A DNA stretch of 38,834 bases, taken from contig CAZTUT010000010.1 of NCBI GenBank assembly GCA_964616395.1, forward strand, positions 1 through 38,834. Reading direction: 5' to 3'. Below, piece by piece: positions 17,708-24,668 of this stretch; the stretch's first letter is position 1; each line of letters begins with the position of its first letter. The notes below the pieces were generated by a model. It saw only the letters and a program-made list of their open reading frames with translations. It was not told the origin of the DNA and made no database searches. The DNA is from JALHMQ01 sp964616395 (GTDB lineage Bacteria > Pseudomonadota > Gammaproteobacteria > Burkholderiales > Burkholderiaceae_F). Both the position numbers and the translations under genes were made by a program.

Positions 17708-18685
17708 CTACTGCTCGAGCTTGATGCCCTGGCGCTTGACCAGGTCGATCATCTTGTCGCGCTCGACGATGATCTGCTTACGGAACTCTTCCGGAGAGTT
17801 TCCGATCGGCACCGCAGTTTGCTGGACCAGCTTGCTGCGAACGTCGGGTTGGGCAAGTACCTTGAGCGCGGCAGCGTGCAGGCGCTTGATGATGTCATCG
17901 GGCGTCTTCGCGGGTGCGACCAGCCCATACCAGACCTGGTCATTGACCGCGGGCATCTTCAGCTCGGCGAAGGTGGGCACGTTGGGTAGCTGAGGCAGGC
18001 GATTTGGCGCCGCGACCGCCAGCGGGCGAAGCTTGCCTGACTGGAAATGCGGCAGCGACGAGGGGATATTGTCGAACAGCACTTCAACCTGCCCGGCCAG
18101 AACATCATTGAGCGCGGGACCCGCGCCGCGGTAGGGAATGTGGACCATGAAGGTGCTGCTGCTCGCCTTGAACAGCTCGCCCATCATGTGGCCGATGCCG
18201 CAAGTGCCCGACGAGGCATACGACAGGCGGCCGGGGTTGGACTTGAGGAAGGAAACGAATTCGGCCATGTCCTTGGCGGCGACCTTGCCCGGATGCACCG
18301 CAACCACGTTGGGAACGCCCACCAGGTTGGTGATCGTGGCAAAGTCGTCGGGCGACTTGTAGGGCAGCTTGGCATTGCAGGCCGGGTTGACGGCCTTGGT
18401 GGACACGGTAGCCATGCCGATCGTGTAGCCATCGGGCGCTGCGCGCGCGACCTCGGCTGCGCCCGGTGCGCCGCCGCCGCCGCCGCGATTTTCGACGATG
18501 ACCGTCTGGCCCAGTTCCTTGGACAGCGGGTCGGCGATCACGCGTGCAATGATGTCGGTGGTGCCGCCGGGGGCGAACGGCACGATCAGGCGTATCGGCT
18601 TGTTCGGATAGGCTTGGGCGCTGGCCACCAGTGGCGAGGCCGCCAGCAGGATCGCCGCAGCCACGCGCTTGAGCATGCTGGACAT
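17708..18685 (-). CDS. Bug/TTT-family tripartite tricarboxylate receptor protein
   Basis: A 325-residue periplasmic solute receptor of the Bug (TctC-like) family, greatly expanded in Burkholderiales. A Sec signal of about 24 residues ends SPLVASAQA. The family stretch YPNKPIRLIVPFAPGGTTD follows at once, then VVAVHPGK, LSYASSGTCGIGHMMGEL and VHIPYRGAGPAL. These proteins bind carboxylates such as citrate, nicotinate or terephthalate. No TctA/TctB membrane genes are adjacent, so it is an orphan receptor, which is common. The start is fixed by AAGGAGA seven bases upstream. A terminator follows the stop. Confidence 0.92.
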   Translation of the reverse strand: MSSMLKRVAAAILLAASPLVASAQAYPNKPIRLIVPFAPGGTTDIIARVIADPLSKELGQTVIVENRGGGGGAPGAAEVARAAPDGYTIGMATVSTKAVNPACNAKLPYKSPDDFATITNLVGVPNVVAVHPGKVAAKDMAEFVSFLKSNPGRLSYASSGTCGIGHMMGELFKASSSTFMVHIPYRGAGPALNDVLAGQVEVLFDNIPSSLPHFQSGKLRPLAVAAPNRLPQLPNVPTFAELKMPAVNDQVWYGLVAPAKTPDDIIKRLHAAALKVLAQPDVRSKLVQQTAVPIGNSPEEFRKQIIVERDKMIDLVKRQGIKLEQ

Positions 18686-18803
18686 CGGTGAGTCTCCTTG
18701 GAGGGTATCTGCGCCGCACGGCGCCGGTCAGAACCGAGTCACCGAAGTTAGCACGCCCGCCACGGCTCGCCGCTGCGGGGAATCACGGGGGGCAGGCGCC
18801 GCG

Positions 18804-19703
18804 TCAGGCGTCGCGGACGAGCAGCACCGGCGTGACGCACTGCGCTGTCACGCGCGTTGCGACCGAGCCCATGACGGCCTGTTTGAATGCACCGTAACCA
18901 TGCGAGCCCATGACCAGCAGGTCGAGCTTCTTCTTGCGGGCATACGCCGCCAGTTCGTCGCCGGGGTTGCCAGCCAGCCGCACCGCATCGGTCGAAATGC
19001 CTGTCCTCGCCAGCAGCTTGCGTGCCGGCCCGACAGCGGCCTCGAAGGCCTTGGACTGCATCGCATCGACCTCCTCGGCCGAGAAGGCCGGCAGCGCAAT
19101 CCCGGCCATGTCGGGCATCACCGCGCCGGCGAAATCGGGCACGACATTCAGCAGCGTGATCTGCGGCTGCGCGCCGAACAGGTTGCTGTGGCGAATCACG
19201 TAACGCACCGCCTCCCGCGCGAACTTCGATCCGTCGACTGCAATGCCAACCTTCAGCGAGTCGCCTCGCGCGGCGTGGCTGTCGCGCAGCACCAGCATGG
19301 CGTGACGGGTACGTGTCAGCACGGAATTGGTGACCGAGCCCAGGACCAGACCGGTCAGGGTGCCGCGGCCGTGCGACCCCATGACGATCAGGTCGGCATC
19401 GATCCGCTCAGCGGCGGCGGCGATCTCTTCCGCAGGGTGCCCAACGCGATGCTCGGCCGACGCGATCAGTCCGGCCTTGCGCAGTAGCCCGGTTGGCGAC
19501 TTCAGTGCTTTGGCCGCTTCATCGGCGTAGTAGGACTTGACCACGTCCTTGCCAACCACGCGCGCGGCGCGGGCGGGGATCGGCAACTGGACGTTCAGCA
19601 GCTTCACTTGCGGGTCGGCGCCGATCAGGCTGGTACGCGAGGCAATGAATGCAACGGCGGCCTGGCTGACCTTGCTGCCGTCAACGGGTACGAGGATCTT
19701 CAT
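18804..19703 (-). CDS. Tandem universal stress protein (two UspA domains)
   Basis: A 299-residue cytoplasmic protein made of two UspA domains. The first (1-150) begins MKILVPVDGSKVSQAAV and has the ATP-binding pattern GSHGRGTLTGLVLGSVTNSVL read in parts. The second (about 158-299) begins VGIAVDGSKFAREAVRYV and has GSHGYGAFKQAVMGSVATRV. Both keep the G-2x-G-9x-G(S/T) motif, so both halves may bind ATP. The start is preceded by a perfect AAGGAGG. It lies next to a Crp/Fnr regulator, as tandem Usp proteins of anaerobic or stationary-phase regulons often do. Two TTG...CAA dyads lie in the gap upstream. Confidence 0.92.
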   Translation of the reverse strand: MKILVPVDGSKVSQAAVAFIASRTSLIGADPQVKLLNVQLPIPARAARVVGKDVVKSYYADEAAKALKSPTGLLRKAGLIASAEHRVGHPAEEIAAAAERIDADLIVMGSHGRGTLTGLVLGSVTNSVLTRTRHAMLVLRDSHAARGDSLKVGIAVDGSKFAREAVRYVIRHSNLFGAQPQITLLNVVPDFAGAVMPDMAGIALPAFSAEEVDAMQSKAFEAAVGPARKLLARTGISTDAVRLAGNPGDELAAYARKKKLDLLVMGSHGYGAFKQAVMGSVATRVTAQCVTPVLLVRDA

Positions 19704-19785
19704 GCGCTGCCTCCTTGTGCAATGAACGACTGAAGCCAAGTTTACGGCAGCGCTGTCGAGACGATTGGCGTCAGCGCAAACCGGG

Positions 19786-19807
19786 CGCATTGCCGTTGCG
19801 CAATGCG
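19786..19807. promoter_or_regulatory. Inverted repeat between the tandem Usp and Crp/Fnr genes
   Basis: CGCATTGC and GCAATGCG form perfect 8-bp arms around a 6-base centre. Inside it TTGCC-GTTG-CGCAA has FNR-like half-site spacing but only the outer TTG/CAA is conserved. It lies about 85-105 bases upstream of the tandem Usp start and 3 bases after the Crp/Fnr stop. It may be an operator or a weak transcription stop; no T-run is present. Confidence 0.35.
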
Positions 19808-19809
19808 GC

Positions 19810-20532
19810 TCAGGTGGGTGCGCTGATGCGCGGACTCGGCAAGGGATCCGCCGCGGCGGCTGCTTCGCCCGTGCCCGCCGCCAATTGCCGCAGCGCGCGC
19901 GGATCCACGATTGTCACGACGCTGCGCCCCAGCCGCACCCAGCCGCGCTCCTCGAACTGCTTGAGCTGCCGGCTGACCGACTCGCGCGACACGGCGAGCT
20001 GCTGTGCCAGCGTTTCATGCGACCCCTCGACGCGCTGACCTTTGCCCAGCAGGGCGGCCGCGAGCCGCTGGTCAAGGCGCTGGAACCCGAAGGCCTCGAC
20101 CAGTTCCATCAACCGCACCAGCCGCTCGCTGAACATCGCCAGCACCTCGGCGCGGAAAGGGGCGTGCTCGGCCAGCAATCGTTCGAATACCGGCTTGGGC
20201 AGCAACGCAAGTTCCACATCGGTCAGGCACTGGCCGTGCGCGGTGTATGGCTGGCCGCCCAGCAAACAGCCGGTCGACAGCACACAGCTTTCGCCGGGCT
20301 CGACCTCATACAGACTGACCTCGCGGCCATTGTCGAGGTTGCGCATCACGCGAACGCGGCCGGCCAGCACCAGCGGAAAGCCGGGACAACTGTCGCGCTC
20401 GCGGAAGACCGCAGTACCGGCCGGCAAGCGGATCGACTGGACGCTGGTCGCAAGGGCCTCGCGCAACTCGGGTCCGACGCTGGCCAGCGACGGCATCGCC
20501 GCGGACACACGATTTAGAAGGAGGGCGCTCAT
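19810..20532 (-). CDS. Crp/Fnr-family transcriptional regulator
   Basis: A 240-residue regulator. A cyclic-nucleotide-binding-type beta-roll (about 30-125) is followed by a long dimer helix and a winged helix-turn-helix (about 165-225). The recognition helix reads VSRESVSRQL, with Glu184, Ser187 and Arg188 in the ExxSR arrangement that lets FNR read TTGA half-sites. It lacks the N-terminal cysteine cluster of FNR but has four other cysteines at 49, 83, 89 and 102. The sensory input is therefore unclear: redox, NO or something else. A C-terminal Ala/Pro tail is probably disordered. It is divergent from the tcdA-like gene, only 33 bases between starts. Confidence 0.88.
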   Translation of the reverse strand: MSALLLNRVSAAMPSLASVGPELREALATSVQSIRLPAGTAVFRERDSCPGFPLVLAGRVRVMRNLDNGREVSLYEVEPGESCVLSTGCLLGGQPYTAHGQCLTDVELALLPKPVFERLLAEHAPFRAEVLAMFSERLVRLMELVEAFGFQRLDQRLAAALLGKGQRVEGSHETLAQQLAVSRESVSRQLKQFEERGWVRLGRSVVTIVDPRALRQLAAGTGEAAAAADPLPSPRISAPT

Positions 20533-20565
20533 GGTTCGCTGTTGGGAGGCTTATGCTCGTGTCCG

Positions 20566-21489
20566 ATGAACGATAGCGCGCCCCCATCACCCGCTTCCAG
20601 CAACTCCGGCGCGCGTGCGCCCGGGCAGATCCAGGCGACCGGCTGCAGCGTCGATGACTTTGACAGCGGACCGGCGGAACGCCGGTTCGCCGGGGTCGCG
20701 CGCCTTCATGGTGCCGATGCGCTGCTGCGCTTCCGCGCAGCGCATGTGGTTGTTGTCGGCATCGGTGGCGTGGGCTCGTGGGCCGCCGAGGCGCTGGCGC
20801 GCAGCGCGGTCGGCCGGCTCACGCTGGTCGATCTCGATCACATTGCCGAGAGCAATACCAACCGTCAGATTCATGCGCTCGGCGATGCCTACGGGCGCGC
20901 CAAGGTGCAGGCGATGGCTGAGCGCATCCTCGCGATCAACCCGCACTGCCAGGTCGACTGCATCGAGGAGTTCGTCGATGCCGGCAACGCCGGGACGCTG
21001 CTGCCGAGCGCCGACCTGGTGCTCGACTGCATCGATCAGGTGATCGCCAAGGCCGCGCTGCTGGCCTGGTGCCGCGGACAGCGGATCGATGTCATCACCT
21101 GCGGTGCAGCGGGTGGGCGGCTCGACCCGACACGGCTGCGCAGCGACGATCTGGCGCGCGCCAGCGGTGACCCGCTGCTGGCCAAGGTCCGGTACCGGCT
21201 GCGCCGCGCTTACGGCTTCCCGCGTGAATCATCGGCCGGCAAGGTGCGCCGGTTCGGCATCACGGCAGTGTTCTCCGACGAGCCCGTCCGAATGCCGCCG
21301 GGAAGCGCCGATCCGGCGGGGGTAAGTTCAGTCAGCGGCGGACTGGCCTGCAGCGGTTATGGATCGACCGTCACGGTGACGGCGCCGATGGGCTTCGTGG
21401 CGGCAGCACTCGCGTTACGCCAGCTTGGACGCGCTGCGCCCGACAACGTGTCACCTGCCAGTCGGGGCGGCGCCGATGCGGGCCTATGA
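20566..21489 (+). CDS. tcdA: TcdA/CsdL-type E1-like enzyme (tRNA cyclic t6A synthesis)
   Basis: A 307-residue ThiF/E1-like protein. The nucleotide-binding motif VVVVGIGGVGSWAAEAL is at 61-77 and the adenylate-binding residues lie in VDLDHIAESNTNRQ (88-101). CGAAGG and the C-terminal GYGSTVTVTAPMGFVAA match TcdA (YgdL), which dehydrates the t6A base at tRNA position 37 using ATP. The first 40 residues are a Ser/Pro-rich extension beyond the E. coli protein. The start is uncertain: a GGGAGG lies 16 bases before this ATG, closer to an out-of-frame ATG at 20553. Its promoter must lie in the 33-bp divergent gap or within the regulator gene. Confidence 0.88.
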   Translation: MNDSAPPSPASSNSGARAPGQIQATGCSVDDFDSGPAERRFAGVARLHGADALLRFRAAHVVVVGIGGVGSWAAEALARSAVGRLTLVDLDHIAESNTNRQIHALGDAYGRAKVQAMAERILAINPHCQVDCIEEFVDAGNAGTLLPSADLVLDCIDQVIAKAALLAWCRGQRIDVITCGAAGGRLDPTRLRSDDLARASGDPLLAKVRYRLRRAYGFPRESSAGKVRRFGITAVFSDEPVRMPPGSADPAGVSSVSGGLACSGYGSTVTVTAPMGFVAAALALRQLGRAAPDNVSPASRGGADAGL

Positions 21490-21517
21490 TCCAGGGGCCG
21501 AGCGCGCGGTCCCTCGG

Positions 21518-21558
21518 TTGACACGCATCAACGGGGTGCTGCGGCAAGTTCTTACGAT
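21518..21558 (+). promoter_or_regulatory. FNR-type box and -10 upstream of uspA
   Basis: TTGAC-ACGC-ATCAA at 21518-21531 differs from the FNR/ANR consensus (TTGAT-N4-ATCAA) at one base and is flanked by a further G/C pair. A TACGAT hexamer at 21553-21558 would place transcription near 21565 and the box centre near -40.5. That is the usual spacing for activation by FNR-type proteins. A second dyad, CCGTT-GATT-AACGG, lies at 21621-21634 in the leader. Confidence 0.65.
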
Positions 21559-21653
21559 GGGGCTGTCAGGTGGCCGGCATGCCGGCGATGTGACAGGGGG
21601 CAGCCGGGAAACGGCGCAGCCCGTTGATTAACGGACCGGGGTGGAGTGCAGTC

Positions 21654-22088
21654 ATGATCAAGAAAATCCTGTTGCCAACCGATGGTTCGGAACTGTCGAC
21701 CAAGGCGATCAACGGCGCAGTTGAGCTGGCTGCGGCGATCCAGGCGAGCATCGTGGGTATCACGGTGGTCGAGCCGTACTCGTATTCGTCGCTGTCGGAG
21801 TACCGGCCCGAGTCCTTCGAGGACTACGAAGCACGCATGGAAAAGGCAGCGCTGGAGCGCCTCGCCGGCCTCGAGCGCGCCGCGGCAGCGGCCAAGGTGC
21901 CGGTGCAGACGTCGGTGGTGAAGTCGTTCTCGCCCTACGAGGCGATCATCGATGCGGCCGGCAAGCATGGCTGCGACACCATCTTCATGGCCTCGCACGG
22001 GCGGCGCGGTCTCAATGCGATGCTGCTGGGCAGCGAGACGCAGAAGGTGCTGACGCACTCGACGATCCCGGTGATGGTCTATCGCTGA
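21654..22088 (+). CDS. Single-domain universal stress protein UspA
   Basis: A 144-residue Usp protein starting MIKKILLPTDGSELSTKAI and carrying the ATP-binding pattern in SHGRRGLNAMLLGSETQKVL. Such proteins act in the cytoplasm under starvation or oxygen limitation. GGAG seven bases upstream supports the ATG. The 164-bp gap before it carries the FNR-type box, which makes this the best candidate for FNR-like control in the window. It is probably co-transcribed with the two hemerythrin genes downstream, with only an 89-base gap containing a hairpin. Confidence 0.92.
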   Translation: MIKKILLPTDGSELSTKAINGAVELAAAIQASIVGITVVEPYSYSSLSEYRPESFEDYEARMEKAALERLAGLERAAAAAKVPVQTSVVKSFSPYEAIIDAAGKHGCDTIFMASHGRRGLNAMLLGSETQKVLTHSTIPVMVYR

Positions 22089-22119
22089 GCGGTTGCCGTC
22101 GGCCGCATTGCGCTGAGTC

Positions 22120-22144
22120 AAGCCGCGCATTGCGCGCGCGGCTT
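22120..22144 (+). other. Hairpin between uspA and the hemerythrin genes
   Basis: AAGCCGCGC and GCGCGGCTT form a perfect 9-bp stem around a seven-base loop, 31 bases after the uspA stop. No T-run follows. It may set the relative level of uspA and hemerythrin mRNA. The function is inferred. Confidence 0.45.
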
Positions 22145-22177
22145 ACCTTGCCGTGCCAGCCCTCTCGGAGAACGCCC

Positions 22178-22564
22178 ATGACCACCACCATCGCGCAGCA
22201 CGCGGACCTGTTTGTCGGCTTCAAGCCGATCGATGACATGCACCGCGAGTTCGAGGAAATCGTTGCCGCGCTCAACGATCCAGCCGAGGCCGACTACGGG
22301 CAGCATCTTCTCGCGCTGCATGAGCACATGCTGCGGCACACCGCGCTCGAAGAGCGGCTGATGCGCGAGGAGAACTACGACCACTATGGCGCGCATAAGA
22401 CCGAGCACGACCGCTTTGTTGAACGGCTGGCCGACATGCGTCGCCAATTCGATGCCGGCGACGTGGACGGTGTGCGTCGCTACGCGTCCGAACTGATGGG
22501 CTGGTTCGTCGTGCACGCGCAGGCGATGGACGCGCCGCTGGCGCGCTGGCTGCGCGGCGCATGA
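22178..22564 (+). CDS. Bacteriohemerythrin, first of a pair
   Basis: A 128-residue single-domain hemerythrin, a four-helix bundle holding a di-iron site that binds oxygen or NO reversibly. All seven ligand positions are filled: His22, His54, Glu58, His73, His77, His113 and Asp118, in the standard HxxxE, HxxxH and HxxxxD spacings. GGAG eight bases upstream fixes the start. Its stop overlaps the next gene's start (ATGA), so the two hemerythrins are made together. Location after a UspA gene with an FNR-type box suggests a role in micro-oxic metabolism or NO tolerance, by inference. Confidence 0.9.
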   Translation: MTTTIAQHADLFVGFKPIDDMHREFEEIVAALNDPAEADYGQHLLALHEHMLRHTALEERLMREENYDHYGAHKTEHDRFVERLADMRRQFDAGDVDGVRRYASELMGWFVVHAQAMDAPLARWLRGA

Positions 22565-22983
22565 CAGTCGGTCACGTCGCGGGTCCGGTCAGCCACGCTG
22601 TCGGGTGGCCGGCCATCGATGCGCTGCACGCTGAGTGCGATCGCTGCGTCGCGGATTTTTCTGCCACGGCCGATTCACCGCCGGTGCTTGCCGCGCTCAT
22701 CGAGCATCTTCGTCACCATTTCCAGAGTGAAGAAGCGCTGATGCAGGCCAGCGGCTTTCCACCGCTTGGCTGTCACAAGCGCGAGCACGACGAAGTGCTC
22801 GCGGTGGTCGATCGTGTGCACGCGATGCTGATCGATGGCGACACCGAGGTCGCGCAGCGGCTCGCAGCCGAGTTCCCGCGGTGGTTCGATGCCCACGCCA
22901 CCGGCATGGACGCGCTGCTTGCCGAGTGGCTGCGCGCGCAGCCGCCTTCGTCGTCGCTTGCCGTCGAATCTGCCGCCACCTGA
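22561..22983 (+). CDS. Bacteriohemerythrin, second of a pair
   Basis: A 140-residue hemerythrin translationally coupled to the first. It also keeps all seven di-iron ligands: His23, His53, Glu57, His72, His76, His112 and Asp117. Shared elements with the first copy are HKxEHD, and a C-terminal helix with MDALLAEWL against MDAPLARWL. Otherwise the two are well diverged, so this is an old duplication or two separate recruitments. The C-terminal 15 residues are a Ser/Ala-rich tail. A 7-bp stem-loop follows the stop. Confidence 0.88.
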   Translation: MTVGHVAGPVSHAVGWPAIDALHAECDRCVADFSATADSPPVLAALIEHLRHHFQSEEALMQASGFPPLGCHKREHDEVLAVVDRVHAMLIDGDTEVAQRLAAEFPRWFDAHATGMDALLAEWLRAQPPSSSLAVESAAT

Positions 22984-22994
22984 GTACCTGCAGC

Positions 22995-23011
22995 CGTGCC
23001 GTCGCGGCACG
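22995..23011 (+). terminator. Stem-loop after the hemerythrin pair
   Basis: CGTGCCG-TCG-CGGCACG is a perfect 7-bp stem with a three-base loop, 11 bases after the second hemerythrin stop. No T-run follows, so it may mark the end of the unit by another mechanism. Low certainty. Confidence 0.4.
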
Positions 23012-23067
23012 TGGGCCGAGCGGCGCGCTATGCTCGCGCCCCGTCAGAAACCCGCAAGGAATGCATC

Positions 23068-23466
23068 ATGGCCGAAGCCGACGCCAGCATGGACATCAAC
23101 GACCTGTGGCGCGAGGACATCGTCACCGATCGCAAGATCGGCACGCTGCGCGTGATGACGCCGATCCACGCCGATGGCAGTGTCGATCCGGCGCGCGCCG
23201 TCGTCTACACCGGCGAGGCGCAGATGATGACCAACATGGGTCCGCTGCCGATCAATTTCGAGATCGCCGCCAACTCGCTGGCCGAGGCGGTCGCAGCCTA
23301 CGGCGCGACCGCCCACGCCGCCTTCGAGCGCACGATGCGCGACCTGCAGGAGATGCGCCGTCAGCAGGCCTCGTCGCTGGTGCTGCCCGGTCAGGGTGGC
23401 GGTGGCTTCGGCGCGGGCGGCCTGCCGCCGGGTCTGGGCGGCGGCGGCAAGATCCAGATGCCGTGA
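23068..23466 (+). CDS. Conserved hypothetical protein with Gly-rich tail
   Basis: A 132-residue protein with no signal peptide or membrane helix. I do not recognise a named domain. The N-terminal half contains DINDLWREDIVTDRKIGTLR and MTPIHADGSVDPARAVVYTG, and looks like a compact alpha/beta fold. A helix with AAHAAFERTMRDLQEMRRQQ-like sequence follows, then a glycine-rich tail ending GGGKIQMP. I believe similar proteins occur across Burkholderiales, from memory and unverified. AAGGA seven bases upstream supports the start. It converges on the metallopeptidase gene, 13 bases away. Function unknown. Confidence 0.8.
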   Translation: MAEADASMDINDLWREDIVTDRKIGTLRVMTPIHADGSVDPARAVVYTGEAQMMTNMGPLPINFEIAANSLAEAVAAYGATAHAAFERTMRDLQEMRRQQASSLVLPGQGGGGFGAGGLPPGLGGGGKIQMP

Positions 23467-23479
23467 GCGCACGGGCTCG

Positions 23480-24355
23480 CTAGAGCCGCTGCGCCTTGAA
23501 GGTGTCGCAGGCGGCCATCTTGCCGCTCTCGTAGCCGATGCGGAACCAGCGTTGTCTTTGTTCCGCTGTTCCGTGCGTGAATGACTCGGGCACGACGCGA
23601 CCACGCGTTGCCCGTTGCAGCGTGTCGTCGCCCACGGCCGCTGCGGCACGGAGGGCCTCTTCCAGATCACCCTGCTGCAGGATCTGGCGCGAGCGCTGGG
23701 CGTGATGCGCCCAGATGCCAGCGAAGCAATCGGCCTGCAGTTCCACCCGCACCGATGTCTCGTTGGCCTGCGCCGCCGTCTGGTGGGCGCGCAGCTGCTG
23801 GACCTTGTTCATCACGCCGAGTTGGTTCTGGACGTGGTGTCCCACCTCGTGCGCCAGCACGTAGGCGGCCGCGAAGTCGCCCGGCGCCTTGAAGCGCTCG
23901 GATAGCTGCCGGAAAAACGTCAGATCGATGTAGATCTTTCGGTCGGCGGGGCAGTAGAACGGCCCGGCGGCCGCGTCGCCGCGGCCGCAGGCGGTCGGCC
24001 ATGCGTCACTGAAAAGCACCAGCGTGGGCTCCGCGTACCGGGCGCCACCCTGGCGGAACAGTTCCTTCCAAGTGTCCTCGGTATCGGCAAGCACCACCGA
24101 CATGAATCGGCCCGCCTGATCGCTCGGTTTCGGCGCCGGGCCAGCGGGTACCTGCGCCTGCGGCGCGCCGGACGGCATACCTTCCATCACGCCCATCACC
24201 AGGCGCGGATCGACGCCAAAGAACACCGACGCAATCAACGCGATCACCACGCCACCGAGGCCGAGCTTGCCCGCGCCCATGCGCATGCCGCCACCGCCGG
24301 CCCGCTGGCCGCGGCGGTCTTCCACGTGATCGCTCTCTCTTCCGTCCGTACGCAT
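23480..24355 (-). CDS. ypfJ: YpfJ-type neutral zinc metallopeptidase
   Basis: A 291-residue zinc metallopeptidase of the YpfJ family. The order is a Gly-rich cytoplasmic N-terminus, one membrane helix at about 32-48, and a large extracytoplasmic domain. The zinc motif HEVGHH gives His169, Glu170 and His173. ELQADCFAGIWAHH, after it, is the conserved second element of the family and carries the probable third ligand. Cys123 and Cys135 could form a disulphide. GGAGA seven bases upstream supports the start. The physiological substrate of this family is not established. Confidence 0.9.
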   Translation of the reverse strand: MRTDGRESDHVEDRRGQRAGGGGMRMGAGKLGLGGVVIALIASVFFGVDPRLVMGVMEGMPSGAPQAQVPAGPAPKPSDQAGRFMSVVLADTEDTWKELFRQGGARYAEPTLVLFSDAWPTACGRGDAAAGPFYCPADRKIYIDLTFFRQLSERFKAPGDFAAAYVLAHEVGHHVQNQLGVMNKVQQLRAHQTAAQANETSVRVELQADCFAGIWAHHAQRSRQILQQGDLEEALRAAAAVGDDTLQRATRGRVVPESFTHGTAEQRQRWFRIGYESGKMAACDTFKAQRL

Positions 24356-24668
24356 CGAAGGGTCTCCACACGGCGCCATCGGGCGCCCGGTCTCTGCGGG
24401 GCCCGAGGTTAACGGCGTTAGCCCTGCTTGGACAGGGGGCGTCGACGCCGTGTGGGCGATCGCTTCGACCCGGGCTAACCTGCGGCGCCGGCGCTGCCCG
24501 ACCGTTGGTGTCGCTTGAACAGGGGGTGCGCGGCGCCGCTTACCCGGGCTTTGCCCGGTAGCCGACGCTGGCGTCCCCGCGATACGCTGACGGGGTTGGC
24601 TGTTACTGCCCCCACCCTGCGAGATGCCCGAGTCTGGCCCGCGCGGCATCACGTGTCTGGAGTCCTGG
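24356..24668. other. Intergenic region between divergent genes
   Basis: This 313-bp divergent region contains no convincing gene. It must hold promoters for both the metallopeptidase and the lipoprotein gene. The only clear structure is CCGGGC-TTT-GCCCGG at 24544-24558. GGAG at 24659-24662 is the ribosome binding site of the downstream gene. I could not pick reliable promoter boxes. Confidence 0.5.

Noticed and set aside
20553..20576. Seven-codon leader peptide ATG...TAG before the tcdA-like gene
   Set aside because: The Shine-Dalgarno spacing of three bases is too short and the peptide has no regulatory codon run; it is probably chance.
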